From positions 1 to 14,157 of the forward strand of contig JAEZJH010000188.1 of NCBI GenBank assembly GCA_023436385.1: DNA of 14,157 nt, in the 5' to 3' direction. Below, piece after piece: positions 6,470 through 13,556 of this stretch. How positions within the stretch are numbered: the first letter of the stretch is position 1; each line of letters starts with the position of its first letter. The notes under the pieces are model-generated. The model saw only the letters and a program-made list of their open reading frames with translations. It made no database searches and was not told the DNA's origin. The stretch comes from Pseudomonadota bacterium. GTDB lineage: Bacteria; Myxococcota; Myxococcia; Myxococcales; Vulgatibacteraceae. The position numbers and the translations under genes are program-made.

Positions 6470-7098
6470 CCCTGCGGATCGCCCTCCTCCTCCTCGCCCT
6501 TCCCCTCGCCGCCTGCACCTCGCGGGCGGAGCGGGCGGAACGGGAGGCCTCGTCGGGCCTCGCCAGGGCCCGAGCCGGCGAACTCCCGGCGGCGATCGAG
6601 CACTTCGAGCGGGCCCTCGCGCTCGACGAGGAGAACCCCAAGGCCCGCTACAACCTGGCCCTGGCGCATCTGGTCTTCCGCCGCGGCCGGGACGCGGCAA
6701 CGCACCTCCGCCGCTACCTCGAGGCCCGTCCCGACGATCCGCCGGCCCGGTTCGAGCTGGGCCGGGCCCTGGCGCTGGCGGGTGAGCGAGACGCGGCGAT
6801 CGGGGAATTGCAGCGCGCCGCGGAGCTGGGCTTCGCCGACTTCCAGGCCCTGGAGAACGGCGGCTTCGAGTCCCTCGAGGAAGACGTCCGCTTCGTGCAG
6901 CTCCGGGTGCTGATCGCCCAGCGGGCCGGGGTGCCGGCCTATCCGTCGGAGGGCCGGCCCGGGAGCGGCGTCGGCTACGGCGGGGTCCAGGTCCCGGTGG
7001 TGCCCCCGGGGCTCCCGCCCTCCGGTTGCGGAGCCGCTGCCACCGCGGGCGCCGAAGCTTGCGGCGAGGCGGCGACTACCGCCCCGTCGGAAAAATAG
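6466..7098 (+). CDS. TPR-repeat lipoprotein coupled to pilY1 (copy 1)
   Basis: A 210-residue predicted lipoprotein. The GTG start at 6466 overlaps the pilY1 TGA by four bases and leads straight into a lipoprotein signal with lipobox L14-A15-A16-C17; acylation of C17 would anchor it in a membrane, probably the outer one as no Asp follows the Cys. Three TPR-like helical pairs are seen at about 25-58, 59-92 and 93-126 (xxAIEHFERALALDEENPKARYN type). A closing segment GFADFQALENGGF...RFVQ resembles the tail often found after TPR arrays, and is kept in copy 2. The C-terminus is Pro/Gly/Ala-rich with two cysteines. TPR lipoproteins such as PilF, PilW of Neisseria and Tgl are pilotins for the PilQ secretin, but those usually have about six repeats and are not next to pilY1. 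A role in helping PilY1 export or PilY1/minor pilin assembly is inferred from context only. Confidence 0.85.
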   Translation: MTLRIALLLLALPLAACTSRAERAEREASSGLARARAGELPAAIEHFERALALDEENPKARYNLALAHLVFRRGRDAATHLRRYLEARPDDPPARFELGRALALAGERDAAIGELQRAAELGFADFQALENGGFESLEEDVRFVQLRVLIAQRAGVPAYPSEGRPGSGVGYGGVQVPVVPPGLPPSGCGAAATAGAEACGEAATTAPSEK

Positions 7099-7233
7099 AG
7101 TCGTACACTGGCCTCCATCCACGACCGCCCGCCACATCGGGGCTCCCATATTCATATTAAAGACCCCGTGCCCTCATCGCATCATGGGATCGCCCTCGGC
7201 TTCGAGCCGTAGTATCGACGCCCCACCACCACA

Positions 7234-7250
7234 CGATCCCGAGTGGATCG
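7234..7250. promoter_or_regulatory. Inverted repeat upstream of the second FimU-like gene
   Basis: CGATCC and GGATCG form 6-bp inverted arms around CGAGT. The dyad ends 25 bases before the chosen start at 7276, between the AT-rich island and the gene, where an operator might lie. No cognate regulator is identified. Confidence 0.25.
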
Positions 7251-7260
7251 CGTCCAGGTC

Positions 7261-7266
7261 GAGGGG
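7261..7266 (+). promoter_or_regulatory. Ribosome binding site deciding the second fimU-like start
   Basis: GAGGGG lies nine bases before the GTG at 7276. The other in-frame GTG, at 7243, has no purine-rich site upstream, so 7276 is preferred. Confidence 0.5.
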
Positions 7267-7275
7267 CTTTCACGG

Positions 7276-7878
7276 GTGCGGAGCCGGGGCTTCACGCTGC
7301 TCGAGTTGATGGTGACGCTCGCCGTCGCCGGCCTCCTCGCCGGCGTGGCGGTGTGGCAGATCAACGCCACCCTCCCCGGCTATCGCGTCGGCCACGCCGC
7401 CCGCCGGTTCCTCGCCGACGTCCGGATGGCCTCGTCGATCGCCGCTCGCACCAACGAGCCGGTGCACCTGGTGATCGATCCGGCCGCAGCCGACTGCGGC
7501 CCGTCGTGGCGGATGCTGGTCGGCGCCAGCCCCGCCGCCCCGCGCCAGGTGATCGATCGGGTGTGTCTCGGCGCCGAGGCGCGCGGCGTGGCGATGGCCT
7601 CCGACGCCCACGACGTCGCGGTGAAGTGCGCCGCCGACCTCGATCCGGAGCCGCTCGAGAACTGCTCCCTCTGCGAGAAGGACGCCCGGCTCACCTTCTA
7701 CCCCACCGGCGAGGTGCTGGCGGTGCGCGGCGGGGCGGTGCTGGAGGCGGGCCATTCGCTCGTCTTCTCGCCGTCGGCGGCCCCGACCGCGGCCCGGACG
7801 CTGGCCGTCGGCGTCCGCGCGGGCACCGGGGAGGCCCGCCTCTACCGCCCGAGCGGCGCTGGGTGGGAGTGCCCATGA
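7276..7878 (+). CDS. fimU: GspH/FimT-family minor pilin, FimU-like (copy 2)
   Basis: A 200-residue minor pilin, homologue of the first gene of copy 1. With the GTG start at 7276 the leader is only five residues (MRSRG|FTLLELMV), normal for this family; mature Glu5 is E10. Starting at GTG 7243 would add eleven residues but lacks a ribosome binding site. The hydrophobic helix covers about residues 6-29. FYPTGEV at 141-147 and the following HSLVFSP strand are shared with copy 1, as are the segments ARTNEPVHLV and ARLYR. All six cysteines match those of copy 1, including the CSxC pair, which argues for conserved disulphides. Codon choice is strongly GCC/GGC/CTC, unlike the GCG/GGG preference of its copy 1 homologue. 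The stop overlaps pilV (ATGA). Confidence 0.88.
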   Translation: MRSRGFTLLELMVTLAVAGLLAGVAVWQINATLPGYRVGHAARRFLADVRMASSIAARTNEPVHLVIDPAAADCGPSWRMLVGASPAAPRQVIDRVCLGAEARGVAMASDAHDVAVKCAADLDPEPLENCSLCEKDARLTFYPTGEVLAVRGGAVLEAGHSLVFSPSAAPTAARTLAVGVRAGTGEARLYRPSGAGWECP

Positions 7879-8435
7879 GCCCGGTCCGGCCCCCCCGCGG
7901 CTTCACCATCGTCGAGGTGTTGATCGCGATGTCGGTCCTGCTGATCGGGCTGACCGGCTCCGCCGTCCTGATCACCCGCACCATCGAGAAGGGCACCTCC
8001 GCTCGGAAGATCACCGAGGGCCAGTTGGTGGCTCTGCAGACGCTCGATCGGCTCCGGGCGGAGGTTCGCGTCGACGCCGAGCCCAGCGGCGGCAGCTGCA
8101 ACGCGGCCAACGCCAACAAGGGCTGCGCGGGTGGCGACAAGTTCCAGGTCGCCAATGCGTGGAAGGCGGAGCGCCTGCCCTACTCCACCGCCGACGTCGT
8201 CGCCGGCACCGGCTCCTGCAACCCGGGCGGCGTCAACGACGGGGTCACCTACGACGTCGGGCCGCTCCCGGTCGATCACGAGGGCAACCAGTTCCTGGTC
8301 TGCTACCGGCTCGATCCGCCGGCGGCCGCCGGCGTGCCCGCGAACTCGGTGGACGCCCGCATCAAGGTGCTCTGGCGGGTCCACGGCGGCTGGGGTGCCA
8401 CCTGGCTGAGCGCCATCCTCCTGGACGGGAGGTAG
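7875..8435 (+). CDS. pilV: Type IV pilus minor pilin PilV (copy 2)
   Basis: A 186-residue PilV-type minor pilin. The signal is PRG|FTIVEVLIAM, with cleavage after G9 and mature Glu5 at E14, and the hydrophobic helix extends to about residue 35. GGGAG at 7865-7869 sits five bases before the ATG, which overlaps the preceding stop as ATGA. Most of the globular part aligns with copy 1: ARKxTxxQ, RAEVRVDAEP, NAWKAERLPY, CNPGGVNDG, VCYRLDP and IKVLWR. The four cysteines of copy 1 are all present, the first two inside a loop rich in Asn, Gly and Ala. It is shorter than copy 1 mainly in the leader. The stop TAG lies inside the ribosome binding region of pilW, so the pair is probably co-translated. 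Confidence 0.88.
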   Translation: MSPVRPPRGFTIVEVLIAMSVLLIGLTGSAVLITRTIEKGTSARKITEGQLVALQTLDRLRAEVRVDAEPSGGSCNAANANKGCAGGDKFQVANAWKAERLPYSTADVVAGTGSCNPGGVNDGVTYDVGPLPVDHEGNQFLVCYRLDPPAAAGVPANSVDARIKVLWRVHGGWGATWLSAILLDGR

Positions 8436-8437
8436 CC

Positions 8438-9508
8438 ATGCGCGGATTCACGCTCGTCGAGCTGATGATCGCCGGCGTGCTGGCGGCCCTGGTGGCGTCG
8501 GCAGCGTTCGTGGCGCTCTCCAGCACCCAACTCACCGCCGCCACGCAGCAGCGGGCGGTCGACCGCGTCTCCCGGGCGCGGCTGGCGATGGAGCTGATCG
8601 GGAGCGACGTCCGCTCCGCCGGAGACGCGATCAACTTCCTCCCCGACTGGTGTCTGAGCCCCGGCCACGATCCGTCGTCCGAGTGGGCCTGCCCGGCGAT
8701 CCTCGACGCGCATCCCTGGCGGATCACCCTGGCGAAGAACACCTGGAACGCCGGCGCCGACGGCATCCGCGACACCACCGACGACACGCCCAACACCACG
8801 GTGGCCTTCGCCGCCAACCCGGACAACGTGGTCACCTACGAGTTCCGGCCGATCGGAGACAAGCAGACGGTCGGCTCCCGCCAGTACTACCGGGGCCGCC
8901 TGGTTCGCATTCGGGATCCGTTCAACTTCGGCGGCGAGGGCAGCCGCCGCGAGACCGTGCTCGTCGACGACGTGGTGGTCGACAACCGGATGGTGGTCAA
9001 CCCGGCCGACGCCGCGGAGGGAGACGAGCGGTTCGACTTCGCCGTGTTCACCTATCGGGTTCTCTCCAACGGCCCGGACGAGTTCCAGGGCGACGCCTCG
9101 ATCGTGGCCCGGAACACCCGGCGCGGCGTGTTTCTCCTCCCGCCGGCGGCCTTCTACGAGGCCGGCGCCGCGCTCCCCTCCCAGCCCGAGGGCGTCCCCT
9201 ACCGCCCCACCTACACCAATCCCAGTTTCAAGGGCAGCAAGGGCAAGGGGAAGGGCAAGGCCCTCGGGCTCCGGAAGAAGTCGACGCAAGCCGACTTCGA
9301 GGACGATCTGCAGTTCATCCTCGACCACAACCGCATCCGCGCGGTGCGGATCGCCTTCAAGGCGATCGCCGGCGACGAGGAGCAGGGCCGGACCGACGGG
9401 ATCGAACTCGATCCCGGCCGCCCGGGGACCGCGCCCACGGTGCTCCTCGAGAGCACCTACGAGTTGAAGGTCTTCTCCACCCACCTCGCGCCCCGGAGCC
9501 GCACGTGA
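8438..9508 (+). CDS. pilW: Type IV pilus minor pilin PilW (copy 2)
   Basis: A 356-residue PilW-type minor pilin with the shortest leader here (MRG|FTLVELMIAG, cleavage after G3, mature Glu5 at E8). GGGAGG at 8427-8432 lies five bases before the ATG. It parallels copy 1 throughout: ELIGSDVRSAGD, two cysteines (DWCLSP, WACPAI), the acidic GADGIRDTTDD motif, DNRMVVNPAD, and a C-terminal RIRAVRIAFK strand with a closing STYELKVFST. About residues 265-281 carry a Lys/Gly-rich stretch (KGSKGKGKGK then RKK) that is absent from copy 1, where the matching place is neutral to acidic. This adds a strongly basic loop to the exposed part of the protein. The TGA overlaps the GTG start of pilX (GTGA), giving tight coupling that copy 1 lacks. 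Confidence 0.88.
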   Translation: MRGFTLVELMIAGVLAALVASAAFVALSSTQLTAATQQRAVDRVSRARLAMELIGSDVRSAGDAINFLPDWCLSPGHDPSSEWACPAILDAHPWRITLAKNTWNAGADGIRDTTDDTPNTTVAFAANPDNVVTYEFRPIGDKQTVGSRQYYRGRLVRIRDPFNFGGEGSRRETVLVDDVVVDNRMVVNPADAAEGDERFDFAVFTYRVLSNGPDEFQGDASIVARNTRRGVFLLPPAAFYEAGAALPSQPEGVPYRPTYTNPSFKGSKGKGKGKALGLRKKSTQADFEDDLQFILDHNRIRAVRIAFKAIAGDEEQGRTDGIELDPGRPGTAPTVLLESTYELKVFSTHLAPRSRT

Positions 9509-10023
9509 ACGGGACCGACAGCCGGGGCTTCAGCCTCCTCGCGGTGATGCTGGTGCTGATCGTGGTGGCGCTGGTCGGCCTCACCGCGATGACCGTGGCG
9601 ACCCTCGACGAGGGGGCCGCCGCGGCGCGGACCAAGCGATCCCAGGCGGTGGTGGCCGCGGAGACCGGGCTGGCGCTCTACTCCGGCGCCGCCGCCCCCA
9701 ACGTCGACTGCGCGGCCCTTCCCGGCACGCAGCTGCTCGCCGGCGACCTGCCTCCCCTGGAGACCAACAACCAGACCGGCGCCGACATCCGCCCCCGGTT
9801 CACCGTGACGGTGGGAACCCAGGTGGCCGGGTTCGACGGCTGCAACGTGCAGGTGCTCGGGGAGGTCTTGGACGGCGGCGGCAACGTGGTGGGGCGGGCG
9901 CTGCTCACCTCCACGGTCCAGCACCAGCGCTCGCGCTGGGGATACAGCGGGCAGAAGGACTACAACCCCCAGGGCACCGGCTCCGATACCACCGGCCGGC
10001 TCGGCTACTTTCCGGATATCTGA
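9505..10023 (+). CDS. pilX: Type IV pilus minor pilin PilX (copy 2)
   Basis: A 172-residue PilX-type minor pilin starting with GTG at 9505, inside the overlap with pilW (GTGA). Cleavage after G8 (SRG|FSLLAVML) leaves Ala at mature position 5 in place of Glu, as in other PilX/GspK tip subunits. The hydrophobic helix runs to about residue 31, then an Ala-rich helix (KRSQAVVAAETGLALYSG). The two cysteines in NVDCAALP and DGCNV correspond to those in copy 1, as do ETNNQTGADIRPRFTVTVG and the C-terminal GYSGQKDYNPxGTGSDTTGRLGY. No upstream in-frame start gives a better leader, and the overlapped GTG relies on re-initiation by ribosomes finishing pilW. pilY1 follows after eight bases, exactly as in copy 1. 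Confidence 0.88.
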   Translation: MNGTDSRGFSLLAVMLVLIVVALVGLTAMTVATLDEGAAAARTKRSQAVVAAETGLALYSGAAAPNVDCAALPGTQLLAGDLPPLETNNQTGADIRPRFTVTVGTQVAGFDGCNVQVLGEVLDGGGNVVGRALLTSTVQHQRSRWGYSGQKDYNPQGTGSDTTGRLGYFPDI

Positions 10024-10031
10024 GGCCCACG

Positions 10032-13000
10032 ATGCGAACACGGATTGCCGTTGCGTTGGTGGTGCTGGTGCTCGGGCTGCTGCCGAGCGAGGCCGGGGCG
10101 GATTACCTCTACTCGGCCTTCCGGGATGCCTCGAGCGAGCCCTACGTGATGCTCATCCTCGATAACTCGGGGTCGATGAGCTACGACAACTCCGGGGTCC
10201 ACGGCACGCAAACCGATGCCTACCGGGACTCCAGCGGGCGGAAGGTCTGCCCCTACGGCGCCAAGGAGACGCAGGAGGAATGCGACTGCCGCCGGGTCTG
10301 CGTGGAGGAGCGCCGGGGCTGGTGCCAGAGGTGGGAGACGGTCTGCCGTGACTGCGAGACCGTCGAGGTCTGCAAGACCCGGGCGGACGCGGCCAAAGAG
10401 GTGATGTCGGAGCTGGTGGCGAACCTCGACGGCACGGAGATGGGGCTCATCCACTTCAACAGCAGGGATACCACCAAGGACAGCACCTGTACCCAAGGCG
10501 AAGTCACGAACGCCTGCGGCCGGACCGTCGTCGCCTCGCCCGGGAGCGGCGACACCCGCACGACGATCCTCGCGGCGCTGGCCGGCGTCCAGTTCAACAC
10601 CAACACCCCCATCGCCCTCTCGCTGAAGGACGCCCGCGAGAAGCTGCAGGCGGTCGCCGAAAAGGACACGGCCGCGAGCTGCCGCGGCTACTACGTGATC
10701 CTCCTCACCGACGGGGAGGACAACTGCTGCCGCAATCCCGACACCGAGGCCGCCGACCTCCGTTCGATCTCGCTCGGCGGGAAGAAGACCCTCGACGTCC
10801 GCACCTTCGTGATCGGCTTCGGCCGGGACGTGGCCAACAGCGCCGCCCTGAGCGCGATCGCGCGGAAGGGGGGCACGGCCCGGATCGACAACCAGTGGGA
10901 GTGCTGGGACCCGACCGGCACCCGGAAGAACGTCCCCAGCAGCTGCGATTCGGGATCGGCGATGTTTGCAGGGGACACGGACTCGCTCAAGTCGGCCCTC
11001 GACGAGGTGATGTCGGCGATCCGCAGGGGGTTCTTCACCGGCATGGCCCCGGTGATCGGCAGCGTCGCCCAGGTGAAGTCGGAGAGCGACCGCGTCGCGC
11101 GGAACCTGATGGCCTATACGGCCTTCACCATGCCCGGATACGAGGGGCACGTCTTCGGCGTCCGCCTCTTCGAGGAGAAGCAGGTCGACGGGAAGGCGAC
11201 CAACGAGTGGGAGTTCACCGATCTCACCAAGCTCGGGACGATGGAGAACTGCGGCGCCTCGGGCAACCCCTGTGTCTTCGACGGGGGGCGGCGGCTATAT
11301 GACCGGGTGCGAACCCCGGGGGCGACGGCGCGCCGGATCTGGACCTCCGACCTCTTCGCGGTCGAGTACCAGAAGGCGGACGGGACCGACACCAACGAGA
11401 CGACCCACGGGATCCGGCTGGTGCCGAAGCAGACCCCGCTCGAGTTGACCAAGGATGACGCCGGCGCCAAAGCGCTCAAGACCGCGGCCAACGCGCTCTT
11501 CAATAAGGAGCCATTCAAGACGCTCTGGGCCCAGCGGAACGACAGCACCGGCTTGAAGTCGATCTCCACCACCTACCGCGACCGGATCGCCACGCTCCTC
11601 GCCGACGACACGAGCCACCGCCAGTCGATCCTCGCCTGGCTCCACGGCGACCCGGCCGCCCGGTCGTGGCCGCTGGGCGACCCGTACCACGGCGGCGCGG
11701 TGATCGTGGAGACACCGCCCTATCCCTACCGCACCCGCGGCTACCCGGTGTTCCGGGAGACCCTCCGCTCGCGTCCGGCGATGATCTACGTGCCGGCCAA
11801 CGACGGGATGATCCATGCCTTCCATGCCGGGCCGGACCTGGAGAAGCTCCACGAGAAGAACCGGGAGCAGCCCACCTGCGCGGGCGGCGAGCGCTGGTGT
11901 CCCGGCGACGAGGCCTGGGCCTACCTGCCGGTCAGCATGATCGCCCGGACCGCGGTGGAGGTGCTGGGGGACGCGCAGCGGTTCTTCTCGATGGATCTCT
12001 CCTGCCGGATCGACGACGTCCTGGTGCACGACAACACCGTCAAGGGCGGCGGCTACGACTGCGAGAAGGATCCGGACGATCCGAAGCTCTGCGGCTGGCG
12101 GACCGTCCTCCTCTGTGGCCAGGGCTGGGGTGGGAACTGGTTCCTGGCCCTCGATGTCACCAGGCCCCTGGAACCCCGGGCGCTCTGGGAGCTGACCTAC
12201 GACGAGAAGAGCAAGGGCTTCGGGCGGACCTGGTCGCTTCCGGGCATCGCCGTGATCGAGCGCAACGGGTTCCCGACCTGGATGGCCCTCGCCGGCAACG
12301 GCTACAACACCGACCTGAAACCCAAGAACGGGACCGCGCACCCGGCGTACCGGCTCCTCAACCTCCCCTTCACCGGGACCTTCGCCCACCACGGGGACGG
12401 CACCGCCGGCGACGACGATCACGCGTATGCGTTCGACATCGCCAGCGGGAAGTTCATCCGCCGATTCGACACCAGCCTGGGAGCGGTCGTTGCCGATATT
12501 CCCGCCGTCGACGTCGACCACGACGGCTTCACCGAGGCCGCCTACGTGTCCGGCTGGAACGGCGAGATCCACCGGATCGGCCTGGGCGGCAAGGGGACAC
12601 GGGAGGCCGCGAGCAGTTCGGACTGGAAATACTGCTCGAAGCTCATGAAGTTCTCCGGAGGCAACCCGATCCCGAACCGGCCGGTGATGATGCTCGATCC
12701 GCAGACCTCCGGGCGCCTCTACCTGATCGCCGCCTCCGGCCAGGACAAGGGGTCGTTCCCCGACGACGCCACCAACTCGAACGCCTCCTACGATCTCGAG
12801 GGGTGGTTCCTCGACGACGACGGCGGAGTCTCTTGCGATGCCGTCACCGTTCCCAAGAACAACGGCAACTCCTCCAGTAACACGGGCGGCAGCGGCAACA
12901 TGTGCAAGGACTCCTCCGGCTTGACCATGAACGGCCTCTTCAACCAGGGGGAGGGGAAGCGCCGGTTGATGGGCGCCCCGATCATCGCCGGCCAGGCGAA

Positions 13001-13370
13001 CGGCGAGCGCTGGCTCACCTTCACCGCCTGGGATCCGCCCAAGTCCTCCTGCGGCGGCGACGGCGAGGGATCCCTCTATTGCTTGAAGTGGGGCGCCGAC
13101 GCCGCTTCCTGCGACGACTGCGGCGACCTCGACGGCGATGACAAAGACGACGAGTCGATCGTCATCTCCGACGAGATCCCCCCGCCGCCGATCTCCGCCG
13201 ACGGCCAGATCTACGTCGCCACCGAGGACGGTCTGCAGCGGGTGAACAACCAGGACGGCAAGCGCTCCAAGGGCGGCCGGCCGAACAGCGAGGCCCCGCG
13301 TAACGTGATCGTCTCCTGGCGGGAGGTCTTCCCGTCGCCGGTGGTCGCGGAGGCGGCGGAGGAGCCGTAG
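10032..13370 (+). CDS. pilY1: Type IV pilus tip adhesin PilY1 with Cys-rich vWA insert (copy 2)
   Basis: A 1112-residue PilY1 homologue. The ATG at 10032 follows GAGG (10022-10025) by six bases. A Sec signal peptide ends near A23 (SEAGA|DYLY). The vWA domain has MIDAS D44-x-S46-x-S48, T192 (NTPIA) and D227 (LLTDG), then the vicinal pair C232-C233 seen also in copy 1. Shortly after the MIDAS loop is an extra segment with eight cysteines: C73, C84, C86, C90, C98, C105, C108 and C114. Copy 1 has only two there. The segment between vWA and propeller (about 420-535) is the least similar to copy 1. The C-terminal beta-propeller starts near 586 (PANDGMIHAFHAG) and contains the calcium-type loops D827-x-D829-x-D831-G-x-x-E835 and D1032-x-D1034-x-D1036. 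The end, VSWREVFPSP plus an Ala/Glu tail, matches copy 1. It presumably caps a pilus with the four copy 2 pilins. Confidence 0.92.
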   Translation: MRTRIAVALVVLVLGLLPSEAGADYLYSAFRDASSEPYVMLILDNSGSMSYDNSGVHGTQTDAYRDSSGRKVCPYGAKETQEECDCRRVCVEERRGWCQRWETVCRDCETVEVCKTRADAAKEVMSELVANLDGTEMGLIHFNSRDTTKDSTCTQGEVTNACGRTVVASPGSGDTRTTILAALAGVQFNTNTPIALSLKDAREKLQAVAEKDTAASCRGYYVILLTDGEDNCCRNPDTEAADLRSISLGGKKTLDVRTFVIGFGRDVANSAALSAIARKGGTARIDNQWECWDPTGTRKNVPSSCDSGSAMFAGDTDSLKSALDEVMSAIRRGFFTGMAPVIGSVAQVKSESDRVARNLMAYTAFTMPGYEGHVFGVRLFEEKQVDGKATNEWEFTDLTKLGTMENCGASGNPCVFDGGRRLYDRVRTPGATARRIWTSDLFAVEYQKADGTDTNETTHGIRLVPKQTPLELTKDDAGAKALKTAANALFNKEPFKTLWAQRNDSTGLKSISTTYRDRIATLLADDTSHRQSILAWLHGDPAARSWPLGDPYHGGAVIVETPPYPYRTRGYPVFRETLRSRPAMIYVPANDGMIHAFHAGPDLEKLHEKNREQPTCAGGERWCPGDEAWAYLPVSMIARTAVEVLGDAQRFFSMDLSCRIDDVLVHDNTVKGGGYDCEKDPDDPKLCGWRTVLLCGQGWGGNWFLALDVTRPLEPRALWELTYDEKSKGFGRTWSLPGIAVIERNGFPTWMALAGNGYNTDLKPKNGTAHPAYRLLNLPFTGTFAHHGDGTAGDDDHAYAFDIASGKFIRRFDTSLGAVVADIPAVDVDHDGFTEAAYVSGWNGEIHRIGLGGKGTREAASSSDWKYCSKLMKFSGGNPIPNRPVMMLDPQTSGRLYLIAASGQDKGSFPDDATNSNASYDLEGWFLDDDGGVSCDAVTVPKNNGNSSSNTGGSGNMCKDSSGLTMNGLFNQGEGKRRLMGAPIIAGQANGERWLTFTAWDPPKSSCGGDGEGSLYCLKWGADAASCDDCGDLDGDDKDDESIVISDEIPPPPISADGQIYVATEDGLQRVNNQDGKRSKGGRPNSEAPRNVIVSWREVFPSPVVAEAAEEP

Positions 13371-13391
13371 ACCGCGACGCCGGGCCAGCTC

Positions 13392-13418
13392 GGCCGGGGG
13401 GCCTCGGCACTCCCGGCC
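13392..13418 (+). terminator. GC-rich hairpin after pilY1 (copy 2), possible weak terminator
   Basis: GGCCGGG (13392-13398) pairs with CCCGGCC (13412-13418), and the stem can grow by a G-U and a G-C pair inwards. It lies 22 bases after the pilY1 stop. There is no T-run, so it may attenuate or stabilise the mRNA and not terminate. Such stems also arise by chance at this GC content. Confidence 0.3.
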
Positions 13419-13455
13419 CTGCGACGGCGACTCCGACATCGCAAGAACTGCGCAC

Positions 13456-13475
13456 CCCGTGCACCCTTGTACGGG
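13456..13475 (+). other. Stem-loop in the pilY1 to lipoprotein spacer (copy 2)
   Basis: CCCGTGCA and TGTACGGG form an eight-pair stem with one G-U pair around a CCCT loop. It sits midway in the 186-nt spacer and has no T-run. A second, looser inverted pair (GGGGCA 13528-13533 with TGCCCC 13547-13552) ends just before the lipoprotein start and could mask it in the mRNA. Function unknown. Confidence 0.28.
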
Positions 13476-13556
13476 TGGGGTGGGCGATATCGCTCGTCCA
13501 ACCACCTGAAATTCCAGTGCTGCCGTAGGGGCATAGCCCGTGCAGGTGCCCCCAAT

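Larger units (their letters stand above)
280..7098 (+). repeat. Copy 1 of a tandem six-gene minor pilin / PilY1 / TPR lipoprotein module
   Basis: Gene order is FimU-like, PilV, PilW, PilX, PilY1, TPR lipoprotein, and the same order recurs from 7276. Each protein has its counterpart in copy 2, with matching motifs (YPTGEV in FimU, WKAERLPY in PilV, a GADGI motif in PilW, PilX C-terminal GQKD, PilY1 PANDGMIHAFHAGPDLE). DNA identity is too low for a recent duplication. Confidence 0.88.
7099..7275. other. Spacer between copy 1 and copy 2
   Basis: This 177-nt gap holds an unusually AT-rich island at 7147-7161 (CATATTCATATTAAA), the most AT-rich patch in the neighbourhood and the likeliest -10 region for copy 2, although no good -35 hexamer lies at the right distance. 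No terminator with a T-run follows the lipoprotein stop. Copy 2 may therefore be transcribed by read-through, from its own promoter, or both. Confidence 0.4.

Noticed and set aside
3293..6700. Very long open frame on the minus strand (about 1135 codons) opposite pilY1 of copy 1; similar ones at 864-3524 and 11295-14102
   Set aside because: These are shadows caused by the GC-rich third positions of the + strand genes. Their translations are Arg/Gly/Pro/Val-rich, with no recognisable domain or signal, and they overlap proteins with clear homology.
7197..7209. CGGCT-TCG-AGCCG stem-loop as terminator of copy 1
   Set aside because: Only five pairs, no T-run and almost 100 bases after the stop; expected by chance in this DNA.
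7243..7275. GTG at 7243 as start of the second FimU-like pilin
   Set aside because: It has no ribosome binding site and overlaps an inverted repeat. GTG 7276 has GAGGGG nine bases upstream and gives a leader of normal length.
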